DNA of 37,319 nucleotides from Mycobacterium sp. (lineage in GTDB: Bacteria; Actinomycetota; Actinomycetes; Mycobacteriales; Mycobacteriaceae), in assembly GCA_026393245.1 (NCBI GenBank), contig JAPLAO010000225.1:1-37319 (forward strand), read 5' to 3'. This document shows, one piece after another, positions 1-8,309 of this stretch. How positions within the stretch are numbered: the stretch's first letter is position 1; each line of letters opens with the position of its first letter. A program made the position numbers and the translations under genes. The notes under the pieces are model-generated. The model was not told the DNA's origin. It was given only the letters and a program-made list of their open reading frames with translations, and did not search any database.

Positions 1-622
1 CGGCGCGTTCGATCGCGCAGCACAGCGCCTCGACGTAAGCGGTGTTGCCGGCCAGTTGTTGGGCGCGGTAGTAGAGCACCGCGATGGTGGGGGCGTCGTC
101 GGGCACCGCGGCCCGCGCGGATTCCATCCCGGTGAAGCAGGCCACACCGCCCGGGCAACCGGGGCAGCCCGATGCCGTGGTGCACACCCGGTCGAGCACA
201 CCCCAGGACGGGGTGTCGGCCGGTGCGGCGAAGCCGAAGCCGGTCATCAGCAGGGTGTCGCAGAGGAAGGCGTGCAGCTGGCGCAGGTTCGCCACACCGC
301 CCTGGGCCAGATAGATATGGGTCTGCAGGGCGATGCCCGCGGGCGCGGTCGAGCGCTCCATCAGGTCAGCGTCGGGAGCCTGCTCGCCGCTGACCACGAC
401 GGTGGGAACCCCGCTGGCCAGCGCAGTGTCGATGGTCTTCTGCAACGCCCGGTAACCACCCAGCACCCGGATCACGACCACAGCGGCCTCGTCGATCAGA
501 CCGTTCAGTTCGCCGGGGCCCAGCCTCGTCGGGTTGGCCCACCGGTAGTCCGCGGCGCTGGCGCGGGCAGTGATCAGGTCGGTGTCTGAGGTCGACAGCA
601 GCAGGACGGTGGGCTCGGGCAC
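1..622 (-). CDS. cobN: Cobaltochelatase subunit CobN, N-terminal part (runs off the left edge)
   Basis: Reverse complement from GTG at 620-622 reads VPEPTVLLLSTSDTDLITARASAADYRWANPTRLGPGELNGLIDEAAVVVIRVLGGYRA...HIYLAQGG...LHAFLCDTLLMTGFGF...TIAVLYYRAQQLAGNTAYVEALCCAIE, which is CobN-like. Open to the window edge. Confidence 0.9.
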   Translation of the reverse strand, partial: MPEPTVLLLSTSDTDLITARASAADYRWANPTRLGPGELNGLIDEAAVVVIRVLGGYRALQKTIDTALASGVPTVVVSGEQAPDADLMERSTAPAGIALQTHIYLAQGGVANLRQLHAFLCDTLLMTGFGFAAPADTPSWGVLDRVCTTASGCPGCPGGVACFTGMESARAAVPDDAPTIAVLYYRAQQLAGNTAYVEALCCAIERA

Positions 623-683
623 CCCCTATTCATACCTCAGCCACGCAGGCGGCTCACCCCCGGCCGCGTCGTACGGTGGTCGG

Positions 684-1799
684 ATGGCCCGCACCCGTGA
701 CGACGACGCCTGCCCCGGCGCCCTGAACGTGCACCACGCCGCCGACGGCGCGCTGGCCCGGATCCGACTGCCCGGCGGGATGATTACCGGCGCCCAACTG
801 GGGTCCCTGGCAGACGCCGCCGACCGATTCGGGGCCGGCACCCTGGAACTCACCGCCCGGGGCAACGTGCAGGTGCGCGGCATCACCGACACCGCCGCCG
901 TCGCCGACGCGGTGGCTGCCGCCGGTCTGCTGCCCTCGCCCACCCATGAACTGGTGCGCAATATCGTCGCCTCCCCGCTGTCGGGCCGCCTCGGCGGCGG
1001 CGCCGATGTCCGGCCCTGGGTGGGCGAACTAGACCATGCGCTGCAGTCCGACCAGGCGCTGGCCGACCTGCCCGGACGGTTCCTGTTCAGCATCGACGAT
1101 GGCACCGCCGATGTCTCCGGTCTGGCCGCCGACGTCGGGGTCCAGGTGGTCGACGACGGCGTCGCCCTGCTGCTGGCCGGCTGCGACACCGGGGTCCGCT
1201 TGGGCGCCGACGAGGCGGTGGCGGCGATGATCATCGTCGCCGCCCGATTCGCCGAGTCCCGCGGAACCGCCTGGCGAATAAGGGAACTGGATGATCAGGC
1301 ACCGCTGCTGGCCGGGTTCACACCGGTGTGCGCACCGGCTCCGATCCCGGCGGCGCCCCGGCCGCCGGTCGGCTGGATCGAGCAGGACGACGGTCGCGTC
1401 GCACTCGGGGCGGCAGTGCCACTGGGCGTGCTCCCGGCGCGGCAGGCGCAGTTCGTAGCCGCCATCGCTGCGCCGGTGGTGATCACCCCGTGGCGCTCAC
1501 TACTGGTGTGCGACCTGGAAGAGGGCGTGGCCGACACCTCGCTGCGGGTGCTGGCACCACTGGGACTGGTGTTCGATTCCACCTCGCCCTGGCTCGACGT
1601 GACCGCCTGTGTGGGCAGCCCGGGGTGCGACCGGTCTCGGGCCGATGTGCGAGCCGAGGCCGCGCGGGTGGCGGAGTCCGGCACCGCTAAGGGTGCCGTG
1701 CACTACGTGGGCTGCGAACGGGCCTGCGGCCGTCCCGCCGCCGCCGAGGTAATGGTGGCTACCGGCGATGGCTATCACCCCCTTCCGCCACCGCCGTAG
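684..1799 (+). CDS. cobG: Precorrin-3B synthase-like CobG
   Basis: Start MARTRDDDACPGALNVHHAADGALARIRLPGG; sulfite/nitrite reductase-like ELTARGNVQVRG, and CVGSPGCDRS and CERACGRP Cys motifs; followed by cobH and cobIJ. 371 aa. Confidence 0.9.
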   Translation: MARTRDDDACPGALNVHHAADGALARIRLPGGMITGAQLGSLADAADRFGAGTLELTARGNVQVRGITDTAAVADAVAAAGLLPSPTHELVRNIVASPLSGRLGGGADVRPWVGELDHALQSDQALADLPGRFLFSIDDGTADVSGLAADVGVQVVDDGVALLLAGCDTGVRLGADEAVAAMIIVAARFAESRGTAWRIRELDDQAPLLAGFTPVCAPAPIPAAPRPPVGWIEQDDGRVALGAAVPLGVLPARQAQFVAAIAAPVVITPWRSLLVCDLEEGVADTSLRVLAPLGLVFDSTSPWLDVTACVGSPGCDRSRADVRAEAARVAESGTAKGAVHYVGCERACGRPAAAEVMVATGDGYHPLPPPP

Positions 1800-1808
1800 G
1801 GTGATGGC

Positions 1809-2435
1809 GTGCTCGACTACATCCGCGATGCCGGCGAGATCTACCGGCAGTCCTTCGCGACGATTCGGACAGAGGCGGACCTGAGCCGGTTCCCCGAGGA
1901 CGTCGCGCGGGTGGTCGTGCGGCTGATCCACACCTGCGGACAGGTCGACCTCACCGAGCACGTGGACTTCACCCCTGACGTCGTCGCGGCCACCCACGCC
2001 GCACTGGCCGCGGGCGCCCCGATCCTGTGCGACTCGTCGATGGTGGCCGCGGGCATCACGGCCGCCCGGTTGCCGGCCGCCAACGAAGTCGTGTCGCTGG
2101 TCACCGACCCCCGCGCAGCCGATCTGGCGCGGCGGCGTGACACCACCCGATCGGCGGCCGGAGTGGAGTTGTGGGCCGACCGGATGGGTGGTGCGGTGCT
2201 GGCGATCGGTAACGCACCCACCGCACTGTTCCGGTTGCTGGAACTCATCGACGAGGGCGCCGACGCACCGGTGTCGGTACTCGGCGGCCCCGTCGGCTTC
2301 GTCGGGTCGGCACAATCGAAACAGGAACTCGTCGAGCACCCGCGCGGGATGGACTACCTGGTGGTGCGAGGCCGTCGCGGTGGCAGTGCGATGGCTGCGG
2401 CGGCGGTCAACGCGATCGCGAGTACCCGCGAATGA
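1809..2435 (+). CDS. cobH: Precorrin-8X methylmutase CobH
   Basis: GTG start, [48 protein letters not shown]; 208 aa; typical CobH C-terminus [14 protein letters not shown]. Confidence 0.93.
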   Translation: MLDYIRDAGEIYRQSFATIRTEADLSRFPEDVARVVVRLIHTCGQVDLTEHVDFTPDVVAATHAALAAGAPILCDSSMVAAGITAARLPAANEVVSLVTDPRAADLARRRDTTRSAAGVELWADRMGGAVLAIGNAPTALFRLLELIDEGADAPVSVLGGPVGFVGSAQSKQELVEHPRGMDYLVVRGRRGGSAMAAAAVNAIASTRE

Positions 2436-2603
2436 AGCTTGCCGAATGAGCAATTGGCTGACGCGAATGAAGCTTGCCGAATGAGCAATTGGCTGAAGCG
2501 AATGACTGACGCGAATGAAGCTTGCCGAATGAGCAATTGGCTGACGCGAATGAAGCTTGCCGAATGAGCAATTGGCTGAAGCGAATGAGGCTTGCCGAAT
2601 GAG
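2428..2603 (+). repeat. 35-bp tandem repeat bridging the cobH stop and cobIJ start (4 full units, one 13-bp fragment, one partial unit)
   Basis: Unit GCGAATGAAGCTTGCCGAATGAGCAATTGGCTGA(C/A) at 2428-2462, 2463-2497, 2511-2545 and 2546-2580; fragment 2498-2510; partial unit 2581-2603. Confidence 0.97.
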
Positions 2604-4074
2604 CGGCACGCTGTACGGCGTCGGCTTGGGCCCGGGTGACCCCGAACTGGTGACCGTGAAGGCCGCCCGCATCATCGGCGCCGTCGACGTGGTGGCCTAT
2701 CACAGTGCGCGGCACGGTCGCAGTATCGCCCGCGGGATCGCCGAGCCATATCTGCGGCCGGGCCAGATCGAAGAACACCTCGTCTACCCGGTCACCACCG
2801 GCGACACCGACCACCCCGGCGGCTACGACGGGGCGATGGAGGAGTTCTACGCCGAATCCGCCGACCGGATTGCCATTCATCTGGACGCCGGCCGCGATGT
2901 CGCCCTACTCGCCGAAGGTGACCCGCTGTTCTACAGCTCCTATATGCACATGCACACCCGCCTGGCGGCGCGATTCGATGCGGTGATCGTGCCCGGCGTA
3001 ACGTCGATGAGCGCGGCCTCGGCAGCGACGTCCACTCCGTTGGCGACCGGCGACGAGGTGCTGTCAGTGCTGCCCGGAACGCTGCCGGTCAGCGAACTCG
3101 CCCGCCGTCTGGCCGATACCGACGCCGCCGTGATCATGAAACTGGGCCGCACGTATTCACAAGTGCGCGAAGCGCTTTCGCTGTCAGGTCGCCTTCATGA
3201 GGCGATCTACGTCGAGCGAGCCAGCAGCGACGGTCAGCGGGTCATGCCCGCCGCCGACGTCGATGACACCCAGGTGCCGTACTTCTCGGTGGCCGTCGTT
3301 CCGGGTGACGGCCGCACCACCCGGTCGGCACCGCGGATCGGAACCGTTGCGGTCGTCGGACTGGGCCCGGGCATGAGCGAATGGATGACGCCGCAGAGCC
3401 TGCGCGAGTTGGCCGCCGCCACCGATCTGATCGGCTACGGCCCGTATCTGGACCGGGTGCCGATCCGTCCTGGACAACGCCGGCACCCGTCCGATAACAC
3501 TGATGAACCTCAGCGCGCCCGGTTGGCCTGCGAACTGGCCGAGCAGGGTCGCGCGGTGGCGGTCGTGTCCTCCGGTGACCCTGGGGTTTTCGCGATGGCG
3601 ACGGCCGTACTCGAAGAGTCCAAGCAGTGGCCAACCGTCGCGGTGCGGGTGATTCCGGCGATGACCGCGGCCCAGGCGGTGGCCAGCAGGGTCGGCGCAC
3701 CGCTGGGCCACGACTACGCGGTGCTGTCGCTGTCCGACCGGCTCAAACCGTGGGAGGTGATCGCTGCTCGACTCTCTGCGGCCGCGGCGGCGGATCTGGT
3801 GCTGGCGATCTACAACCCGGCGTCGAAGAGCCGCACCTGGCAGGTCGCGGCCATGCGGGATCTGTTGCTCGAGCACCGCGACGCCGGCACGCCGGTGGTG
3901 ATCGGCCGCGATGTGTCCGGCCCCGGCGAATCGGTGAAAGTGGTTCGCCTGGCCGATCTGAACCCGGCAGATGTCGATATGCGCTGCCTTCTGATCGTCG
4001 GGTCGTCGCAAACCCAGTGGTATGCGGCGGCTACCGGGGACACGGTGTTTACGCCCCGGCGTTACCCCGGCTAA
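2599..4074 (+). CDS. cobIJ: Fused precorrin-2 C20-methyltransferase / precorrin-3B C17-methyltransferase CobIJ
   Basis: ATG at 2599, MSGTLYGVGLGPGDPELVTVKAARII; second methylase domain begins VAVVGLGPGMSEWMTPQSL; 491 aa. Confidence 0.94.
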   Translation: MSGTLYGVGLGPGDPELVTVKAARIIGAVDVVAYHSARHGRSIARGIAEPYLRPGQIEEHLVYPVTTGDTDHPGGYDGAMEEFYAESADRIAIHLDAGRDVALLAEGDPLFYSSYMHMHTRLAARFDAVIVPGVTSMSAASAATSTPLATGDEVLSVLPGTLPVSELARRLADTDAAVIMKLGRTYSQVREALSLSGRLHEAIYVERASSDGQRVMPAADVDDTQVPYFSVAVVPGDGRTTRSAPRIGTVAVVGLGPGMSEWMTPQSLRELAAATDLIGYGPYLDRVPIRPGQRRHPSDNTDEPQRARLACELAEQGRAVAVVSSGDPGVFAMATAVLEESKQWPTVAVRVIPAMTAAQAVASRVGAPLGHDYAVLSLSDRLKPWEVIAARLSAAAAADLVLAIYNPASKSRTWQVAAMRDLLLEHRDAGTPVVIGRDVSGPGESVKVVRLADLNPADVDMRCLLIVGSSQTQWYAAATGDTVFTPRRYPG

Positions 4075-4078
4075 CTAG

Positions 4079-4121
4079 GCATACAGCACTAGCATACAAA
4101 ACATGCATACCGTTGTTATGC
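4079..4121 (+). promoter_or_regulatory. Candidate vapBC operator/promoter: three GCATAC iterons at 13-bp spacing plus an inverted TATGC half-site in a TATGCT -10-like element
   Basis: GCATAC at 4079-4084, 4092-4097 and 4105-4110; TATGC at 4117-4121, TATGCT 4117-4122; vapB ATG at 4129. Confidence 0.6.
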
Positions 4122-4128
4122 TCAAGTG

Positions 4129-4377
4129 ATGTCACGAACCACGATCGATCTCGACGACGAATTGCTGGCGCGGGCGTCCAAGGAATTAGGCACAACCAGC
4201 AAGAAGGACACCATTCACGCTGCTTTACGGGCCGCACTGCGCAAGAGTGCCTCACACGCTCTGCTGGATCGACTCGCGCAGAGCACCGAAGCTGATGAGG
4301 ATGCCGTCAATGCAATGTGGGAGCAGGCTGGCGACGCCGCCACGGCGCGAGAGGTAGACGAGCAGGCATCACGGTGA
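4129..4377 (+). CDS. VapB-family antitoxin (ribbon-helix-helix type)
   Basis: MSRTTIDLDDELLARASKELGTTSKKDTIHAALRAALRK is the VapB/RHH N-terminal pattern; directly followed by a PIN-type ORF. Confidence 0.88.
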   Translation: MSRTTIDLDDELLARASKELGTTSKKDTIHAALRAALRKSASHALLDRLAQSTEADEDAVNAMWEQAGDAATAREVDEQASR

Positions 4378-4790
4378 ATGTGCGCTATCTGCTAGACAAG
4401 TCTGCGGCGTATCGCACGCACATTCCGGGCGTCCGAAAGCGGCTGGAACCCTTGATGGAACACGGACTGCTAGCCCGTTGCGGCATCAGCGATGTGGAAG
4501 CCGGCGTGTCAGCCCGCTCCGCTGCCGATCACCAGGCGCTGGGCCGCTATCGCCGGGACGCGCTGGAATACCTGACCACACCGGACAGCGTGTGGGATCG
4601 CGTCTGGGAAGTGCAACACGCCCTGGCTGCCGACGGGCTGCACCGGTCAGTAAAGATTCCCGACCTGATCATCGCAGCCGTCGCCGAACACCACGGTGTG
4701 TCGGTAATCCACTACGACCACGATTTTGACCGGATCGCAGCCATCACGGGTCAAGCGGTTGAATGGGTGGTTCCTGCCGGGTCCGCTTGA
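4374..4790 (+). CDS. VapC-family PIN-domain toxin (ribonuclease)
   Basis: GTG at 4374-4376 overlaps the vapB stop (GTGA). VNVRYLLDKSAAYR...GISDVEAGVSAR...SVKIPDLIIAAVAEHHGVSVIHYDHDFDRIA has the PIN acidic residues. Confidence 0.88.
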   Translation: MNVRYLLDKSAAYRTHIPGVRKRLEPLMEHGLLARCGISDVEAGVSARSAADHQALGRYRRDALEYLTTPDSVWDRVWEVQHALAADGLHRSVKIPDLIIAAVAEHHGVSVIHYDHDFDRIAAITGQAVEWVVPAGSA

Positions 4791-5508
4791 GAGGCCTCAA
4801 CCAATCCACGGCCTGCTGCACCGAATCCACCACCTTCACCCGAGCCGGCAATGCCGGGCGGTCGATCATGATCACATCGACATCGAGGTCGCGGGCCGCG
4901 TCGAGTTTGGCCTCGGTCAGCGCTCCCCCGCTGTTCTTGGTCACCAGCACGTCAATGGCTCTGCTGCGAAACAGTTCGCTCTCGCCGTCGTAGTTGTAGG
5001 GCCCGCGGGAGAACACCAACTCGTGGTGCGGCGGCAGCACCTCAGGGTCAGGTGCGGTGACGACCCGGATCAGGAACCAGGCGTCACTATCGGTAAATGC
5101 GGCGACACCGGATCGGCCGGTGGTCAGGAACACTCGCAAATACCTATTTGCAGCAACTACTTCGGCCGCTTCGGTATCGGTGCGCACAGTCGTCGCACCG
5201 GCCGGGTCCCACGGCGGCCGATGCAACACCAGGTGCGGCAGATCGAGTTCGGCGCAGGCCTGTGCAGCGTTCGCGGTGATGGTCGCCGCGAAAGGGTGGG
5301 TGGCGTCGACGACGGCGCTGACGTCATTGTCGAGCAGCCAGGTGCGCAATCCCTCGACGCCGCCGAAGCCGCCGATACGGACCGGTCCGACCGGCAGTGC
5401 TGGGTCGGGCACCCGACCGGCCAGTGAGCTGATGATGTCCAGACCCGGGTGCAACTGCTCGGCTAGGGCGCGCGCCTCTGTTGTGCCGCCGAGCAGCAGC
5501 ACCCGCAT
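4744..5508 (-). CDS. cobK: Precorrin-6A reductase CobK
   Basis: MRVLLLGGTTEARALAEQLHPG...; 254 aa; adjacent to cobM and cobL. Confidence 0.93.
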   Translation of the reverse strand: MRVLLLGGTTEARALAEQLHPGLDIISSLAGRVPDPALPVGPVRIGGFGGVEGLRTWLLDNDVSAVVDATHPFAATITANAAQACAELDLPHLVLHRPPWDPAGATTVRTDTEAAEVVAANRYLRVFLTTGRSGVAAFTDSDAWFLIRVVTAPDPEVLPPHHELVFSRGPYNYDGESELFRSRAIDVLVTKNSGGALTEAKLDAARDLDVDVIMIDRPALPARVKVVDSVQQAVDWLRPLKRTRQEPPIQPLDP

Positions 5509-6263
5509 CAGTGCCGGTCTCCCCGCGACCGGCCCGACGAGTAGAGATAGCTATCCGGAAACCCTTCGGCGGCAAGCACATCGCCGACGATGATCACCGC
5601 GGTGCGAGTGATCGCGGCCGCGTGAATCTGGCCGGCGATATCGGCGAGTGTGCCGCGGAGCACGACCTGCTGAGGCCAACTCGCAAATGCGACGACCGCG
5701 GCGGGGGTATCCGGCCGGTAACCCCCGGCGAGCAGTTGCGGCACGATCGCGTCGATACGGTGGGCGGCCAGGTGGATCGCGAGGGTGGCCCCGTGGGCCG
5801 CAAGCGTCGTCAGCTCCTCACCCTCGGGCATTGCGGTGGACAGGGTCGAGACCCGAGTCAGGATCACCGTCTGCGCAACACCCGGCACGGTCAGCTCCCG
5901 GCCCAGTGCGGCCGCAGCGGCGGCGAACGCCGGCACACCTGGAACGATTTCGTAGCCGATGCCGAGTTCGGCTAGGCGACGGCTTTGTTCGGCCACCGCG
6001 CTGTAGATCGACGGGTCGCCGGAGTGCAACCTCGCTACGTCATGTCCCGCAGCGTCGGCGACGGCGATCTCGTCGATGATCTGATCCAGTGTCAACGGCC
6101 CGGTGTCGACGACACGGGTATCGACCGGGCAATTCGCGAGCAGATCATTCGGCATGATTGAGCCGGCATAGAGGCAGACCGCGCAGCGCTGCAGGATTCT
6201 CTGCCCGCGGACCGTGATCAGGTCGGCCGCACCCGGCCCGGCGCCGATGAAGTACACCGTCAC
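5508..6263 (-). CDS. cobM: Precorrin-4 C11-methyltransferase CobM
   Basis: GTG at 6261-6263 (GTGA overlap with the cobL stop), VTVYFIGAGPGAADLITVRGQRILQRCAVCLYAGSIMP; 251 aa. Confidence 0.93.
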   Translation of the reverse strand: MTVYFIGAGPGAADLITVRGQRILQRCAVCLYAGSIMPNDLLANCPVDTRVVDTGPLTLDQIIDEIAVADAAGHDVARLHSGDPSIYSAVAEQSRRLAELGIGYEIVPGVPAFAAAAAALGRELTVPGVAQTVILTRVSTLSTAMPEGEELTTLAAHGATLAIHLAAHRIDAIVPQLLAGGYRPDTPAAVVAFASWPQQVVLRGTLADIAGQIHAAAITRTAVIIVGDVLAAEGFPDSYLYSSGRSRGDRH

Positions 6264-7456
6264 TTCCGTGTCACCGCCGCCACCGTCAGCAGCCACTGAG
6301 AGATCGGCATTTGAGGACGCCAGCCGGTGAACCCGCCCAGCGGCTCGCCCTGATAGTGCTGAAAGCGCCGTAGTTCGCCGCCGAGGCGGGAATGCCATTG
6401 GACCAGAAGCGCTTCGGATTCCGCGGTGACCGCATTGGCCACCAATCGGCCGCTGGCGGGCAACTGCGCCAGGCAGGCTTCGACCATTCCGGATCCGGTG
6501 AGCCCGCCGCCGATGAAGATGGCGTCCGGCCGCGCCGCGACCTCGAACTCTTCCGGCGCCTCACCCCGAACGTCGATATCGGCGCCGAAGGCGCGGGCAT
6601 TGGCCACGATCCGCATCCGGCGCTCCGGTCTGGTTTCGAATGCCACGGCCCGACAACCCGATCCGCTGCGGCACCACTCCACGGCGATGCTTCCCGAACC
6701 CGATCCGACATCCCAGAGAAGTTCACCCGGGCGGGGCGCGAGGGCGGCGAGGGTTACCGCGCGAACTGTCTGCTTAGTGATCTGGCCGTCATGGAGTAAC
6801 AGGTCATCGGGCAGCATGCCCCCGACTCGCTCATCGGGCAGGTAGTCGATGCCAATGACGTTGAGGTCGTCGATATCCCGTGGCGGCGCCGCAGCCCAGG
6901 CCTCGGCTGGGCCGGATCGGATGCGCTCCCCCGGGCCGTCGAGTTGCTCCAGCACGGTGAACTCCGAAGCACCGCGACCCGTTTCGGTGAGGATCGCGGC
7001 CAACTCGGCCGGAGTCGATGATCCCTGCGACAGCACCACTGCCCGCCCGCCTCGGCGCACCGCCGTATGCACCGGCGCGGTGACGAGGCTGATGATCTCG
7101 ACGTCCTGCACCGGCCAGCCCATCCGGGCGCACGCCAGTGTCACCGAGGACACGTGCGGCAGCACCCGCACCTGATCCGCACCATGTATCCGGATCAGGG
7201 TGCCACCGATGCCGTGCAGTAAGGGGTCGCCACTGGCTACAACGTGGATGTCCTCATCGACGGGTAGCTGTTCCAGCGCGGGCAGCATCGGCGTGGGCCA
7301 GGGATGCCTCGGTGCGGTAACTGTGTCGTCAAGCAGATCCAGCTGGCGCGGAGATCCGTAGATGACGGTGGCGGTGCGCAGTTCGAGTTGCGAGCTTTCC
7401 GACATCCCTGCCATCCCGTCGGCGCCGATACCCACCACAACAATCACCGGGGTCAT
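6260..7456 (-). CDS. cobL: Precorrin-6Y C5,15-methyltransferase (decarboxylating) CobL
   Basis: MTPVIVVVGIGADGMAGMSESSQLELRTATVIYGSPRQLDLL; C-terminal SAM domain LLWDVGSGSGSIAVEWCR; 398 aa. Confidence 0.93.
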   Translation of the reverse strand: MTPVIVVVGIGADGMAGMSESSQLELRTATVIYGSPRQLDLLDDTVTAPRHPWPTPMLPALEQLPVDEDIHVVASGDPLLHGIGGTLIRIHGADQVRVLPHVSSVTLACARMGWPVQDVEIISLVTAPVHTAVRRGGRAVVLSQGSSTPAELAAILTETGRGASEFTVLEQLDGPGERIRSGPAEAWAAAPPRDIDDLNVIGIDYLPDERVGGMLPDDLLLHDGQITKQTVRAVTLAALAPRPGELLWDVGSGSGSIAVEWCRSGSGCRAVAFETRPERRMRIVANARAFGADIDVRGEAPEEFEVAARPDAIFIGGGLTGSGMVEACLAQLPASGRLVANAVTAESEALLVQWHSRLGGELRRFQHYQGEPLGGFTGWRPQMPISQWLLTVAAVTRK

Positions 7457-7546
7457 ATTCGGTTCTTCACTTCGTTCATCACCGGAATCCTCTTCGGTTC
7501 TTCACTTCGTTCATCACCGGGGTCATATTCGGTTCTTCACTTCGTT
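7442..7546 (-). repeat. 35-bp tandem repeat (3 units) spanning the SDR stop to the cobL start
   Basis: Minus-strand unit AACGAAGTGAAGAACCGAATATGACCCCGGTGATG; plus-strand copies 7442-7476, 7477-7511 (central variant) and 7512-7546. Confidence 0.96.
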
Positions 7547-8274
7547 GGTAACAAACGCATGCCGAAGAAAAGCGGCTGCAGCGCCCACGGCACCCACACC
7601 GTGCTGCGTCCCCGCCCCAGCGCCCGCGCCGTGGCTTCAGCCACCTGCGCGGGTGTGCTCGACAATGGCGCGGGATCCATGCCCTCAGTCATCCGGCCGA
7701 TCACGAAACCCGGTCGCACGATCAGTAGCCGCACCCCACTTCCGTGCAGCGCATCGGACAGTCCGCTGGCGAAACCGTCGAGACCTGCCTTGGCCGAGCC
7801 GTAGACGTAGTTGGCCCGCCGCACCCGCACCCCGGCAACCGAGGAGAACACCACCAGCGACCCGCCACCGGCATCACGCATCGAGCCGGCGAGCACCGTC
7901 AGCAGATTGATCTGCGCCACGTAGTCGGTGTGCACGATGGCAACCGCGTGGGCGGAGTCGGCCTCGGCGCGCCCCTGATCGCCGAGGATCCCGAACGCCA
8001 GCACGGCGGTGCCGATAGCTCCGTATTCCCCGATCAGCTTGTCCAGCAGCGGGCCGTGCGAGTCCAAGTTGTCGGCATCGAACTCGACCTTATGCACCGC
8101 CACCGCACCAGCCGCGCGCACCGCCGCTACCTGCTCGCCGAGGCGGTCGGCGCCACGGGCTGCCAGCACCACCGTCGACCCAGGGGCAAGCCGGGTGGCG
8201 AGTTCAACACCGATCTCGCTGCGGCCGCCGAAAATCACGACGACGCCATCGGCCGCGTCGGCCGTGTCATCCAT
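7537..8274 (-). CDS. Short-chain dehydrogenase/reductase (Rv2073c-like)
   Basis: VVVIFGGRSEIGVELATRLAPGSTVVLAARG; S...YVYGSAKAGLDGF active-site YxxxK. Confidence 0.88.
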   Translation of the reverse strand: MDDTADAADGVVVIFGGRSEIGVELATRLAPGSTVVLAARGADRLGEQVAAVRAAGAVAVHKVEFDADNLDSHGPLLDKLIGEYGAIGTAVLAFGILGDQGRAEADSAHAVAIVHTDYVAQINLLTVLAGSMRDAGGGSLVVFSSVAGVRVRRANYVYGSAKAGLDGFASGLSDALHGSGVRLLIVRPGFVIGRMTEGMDPAPLSSTPAQVAEATARALGRGRSTVWVPWALQPLFFGMRLLPTK

Positions 8275-8309
8275 GGCTGCGATTATCCACTGCGCTAGCG
8301 TGATCGGTG

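Noticed and set aside
56-589. Plus-strand ORFs at the left edge
   Set aside because: The minus strand encodes a clear CobN N-terminus; these are antisense artefacts.
570-683. N-terminal extension of cobG in the ORF track
   Set aside because: It overlaps the divergent cobN start and lacks CobG similarity; ATG at 684 follows a TANNNT element and starts the conserved sequence.
2428-2603. CRISPR-like short repeats (also 7442-7546 and 10874-10997)
   Set aside because: Units are directly tandem with no unique spacers and no cas genes; they are VNTR-type repeats at gene boundaries.
1-7456. Cobalamin riboswitch controlling the cob genes
   Set aside because: No B12-box plus extended leader was recognised. 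Intergenic regions before cobG (61 bp) and cobL are too short or filled by repeats; the one GCCACTG near 7207 is inside cobL.
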